Shown piece by piece: positions 52,191 through 53,819 of a stretch of DNA of 53,819 nt (within the stretch, counting starts at the first letter, position 1; every line of letters begins with the position of its first letter). The notes beneath the pieces are model-generated. The model worked only from the letters and a program-made list of their open reading frames with translations. It was not told the origin of the DNA and did no database searches. The position numbers and the translations under genes are program-made. This DNA is from Nemertoderma westbladi. Taxonomy: Eukaryota > Xenacoelomorpha > Nemertodermatida > Nemertodermatidae. The stretch spans positions 1-53,819 of the forward strand of contig JAUCBJ010003843.1 in the NCBI GenBank assembly GCA_032718475.1, in the 5' to 3' direction.

Positions 52191-53042
52191 CTAGATCATG
52201 ACAACAGACGAAAACAGGCGAAAACAAGCGAAAACAGTTGGAATTTAGAGAAAACAGTCGAAAACAGTTAGATCGTTTAAAAATAATCATCAGGCATCCA
52301 GGTGAAAATAGAAATTGAGGTTAACTAGGTGTAATAATACATTTAAAATTTAGTGGCATTTATAATGTCGCTAACTTAAGATGATGTACCCATGTATAAT
52401 AACACTGCTCATATCAGTGCCCGTACTGCCGTACCGGTACCTGTTGTAGTTACTGTGTCCGTACCGGTTGGGAAGTACCATATTGAATTTATTATTATTG
52501 CGGAGATGCACTTTATTGATTGTTATACAGTAGTACTGTAGTAGTAGCTAGTACAGTAGGCCTAAGTTGAACTCCATGTCTGTAAAAACGATACTACAGT
52601 AGGTACGTAAAATACATAGCACATAGGCCTATTTCATTTCCAGCAATAAATAATTTTGTTTGTTCTGATAATGGCGAAACCGCTGGAAGCGAAGATACCG
52701 GAACTTCGTACTTCCACATCTTCTTCTATCGGTGCCGGTACGGGTGCCGGTACAATTGACTCACTGAATACTCTACTCTGTTGGCTTACGGCCGCACTGG
52801 AGTAATCCATAATCAATGGGTAATCAGTGTTATTGTACATGGGTACGTCATCTTAAGTTAGCGACATTATAAATGCCACTAAATTTTAAATCTATTATTA
52901 CAACAAGTTAACTTCAATATCTATTTTCACCTGGATGCATGGATGATTATTTTTAAACGATCTAACTGTTTTCGTCTGTTTTCCCTACATTCCAACTGTT
53001 TTCGCCTGTTTTCGATTGTTTTCGATTGTTGTCACAATCTAG
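52191..53042. mobile_element. Foldback-type element with ~215-bp inverted repeats
   Basis: 52191-52407 and 52826-53042 are inverted copies, roughly 90% identical by eye (CTAGATCATGACAAC / CTAGATTGTGACAAC; TTAAAAATAATCATC; TTTATAATGTCGCTAACTTA). The ends are CTAGAT...ATCTAG bordered by TA at 52189-52190 and 53043-53044, a possible TA target duplication. Subterminal CGAAAACAG motifs repeat within the arms. The 420-bp centre holds a 68-codon minus-strand frame (52840-52634) starting in the right arm (MYNNTDYPLIMDYSS; PAPVPAPIEEDVEV) with no recognised function. Confidence 0.78.
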
Positions 53043-53316
53043 TACTATCCAACAAAACCTAAAAGCATTTAACTTTATATTGAATAGCTAGAACGTTCAA
53101 GTGAAAGTTTTTTGTCGAAAGATATACTTTTTTGTCCAAAATTATTGCTTGGTAGATAAAACATATATTACGCTATTACGTTACGGTTTACGGCAAAAAT
53201 ATACAGTAATATTACGTTACGGTATTGAAAAAGCTATTACGTTACGGAAAAATATTGAGCTACGGTATTCCTGAAAAGATACCGTAACGTAACGTAATAA
53301 CATCCTTGCCTGGAGT

Positions 53317-53819
53317 ATTTAATCATATTCTTTAGAATCATTAGCTAAATAATTTATTTGAGGTGTTGACCTTATAAATTAATATTTCAGTATCAATACT
53401 ATCGGCATAAGGTAAGGTTTTAATAATTTTTACATATTTGGTTGCTTCCACACCTAAAAATATACTACTTTTAAAACACAAATTTCCTGTTAATAACTCT
53501 GCCTTTCAGTAATCCTCTGTGCTCCTTTGGTTTGGGGTGCGTGGTGCAGATTAAGAGATTTATTCTTATTGGCAGTTTGATTAAATTTCTTATTTATTTA
53601 TTTAAATTTCTTAAGTACCGATTTTGGGATAGAATTGCTCAATTTGGATCTGTATCTGATAACTTAGCCTCGTGCTGCGCGAAGGCCCCACGAACGTGTA
53701 ATAATCCGTATTTAAAATGTTTAGAGCTAATCTGTTTAATGTATGGGTTTGTATAGGTGTTGTTGGTTGGTTAAGGAGCATTTATTGTTTCTCGGCGTGT
53801 TAATTTGCATAAAATATTT
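53317..53819. other. Unannotated right edge
   Basis: No gene seen. An end piece of the GTGGGGC-family repeat (CGTGCTGCGCGAAGGCCCCA) is at about 53672-53693. Confidence 0.35.

Larger units (their letters stand above)
50087..53308. mobile_element. Possible large element with TTACG-pentamer inverted ends
   Basis: The left end is CAAGGATGTTTACGTTACG. The right end, reversed, is CAAGGATGTTATTACGTTACG. Each continues ~150 bp in TTACG/ACGTT-rich sequence (50087-50235; 53165-53308). Flanks TGCGGAGT and CCTGGAGT match at only 5 of 8 bases, so a hAT-like duplication is suggestive, not proven. A LINE and a long-TIR element lie within. Two separate inverted copies of a small element are the alternative. 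Confidence 0.45.

Overview
This is AT-rich eukaryotic DNA, most likely from a non-vertebrate animal. The evidence is consensus introns, animal gene families (a ROCO GTPase with CARD-like domains, a WD40 propeller, one SLC6 transporter exon, one Ly6/uPAR exon), and a mix of BEL/Pao, RTE-type, piggyBac-like and hAT-like elements. There are no bacterial operons, rRNA genes or CRISPR arrays. The species cannot be named from the sequence; a marine invertebrate, possibly a deuterostome, is a guess.

Layout. 0-5.1 kb: a 5'-truncated RTE-type LINE, a piggyBac-like element in a TTAA site, and a hAT-like element with a perfect 8-bp target duplication. 6.5-7.35 kb: a 50-bp minisatellite. 9.2-10.25 kb: two orphan exons on the + strand (Ly6/uPAR C-terminal exon; SLC6 transporter exon). 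10.4-16.6 kb: LINE fragments and a ~710-bp block present twice; one copy runs into a degraded reverse-transcriptase tail, the other into a BEL/Pao polyprotein. 16.5-22.8 kb: a BEL/Pao integrase ORF followed, in unusual order, by a gag-like zinc-knuckle ORF, five copies of a short motif and an LTR-like promoter/poly(A) segment. 24-33.3 kb: further LINE copies, one invaded by a 49-bp minisatellite and one inserted in a 29-bp minisatellite.

34.1-45.46 kb (minus strand) holds the main gene. A WD40 exon (45459-44597) can be spliced in frame, across a 6.5-kb intron full of minisatellites and MITEs, to a 3.4-kb terminal exon encoding the last propeller blade, a winged-helix-like segment, a Roc GTPase, a COR domain and two CARD-like domains. 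It recombines the non-ATPase parts of an apoptosome protein (CARD, winged helix, WD40) around a Roc-COR switch. Two features complicate it: a one-base insertion in the WD40 exon, and a 3' minisatellite that grew out of the coding sequence and supplies the stop codon.

45.6-53.8 kb: three TTCTAGAA palindromes and a CpG-rich 30-bp array upstream of that gene, a possible first exon with an 88-bp duplication, a hAT-like element filled with GTATC pentamers (perfect 8-bp target duplication), and a second pentamer-ended segment containing a broken poly(A) LINE and a long-inverted-repeat element. All calls come from reading the sequence; no database search or alignment program was run.
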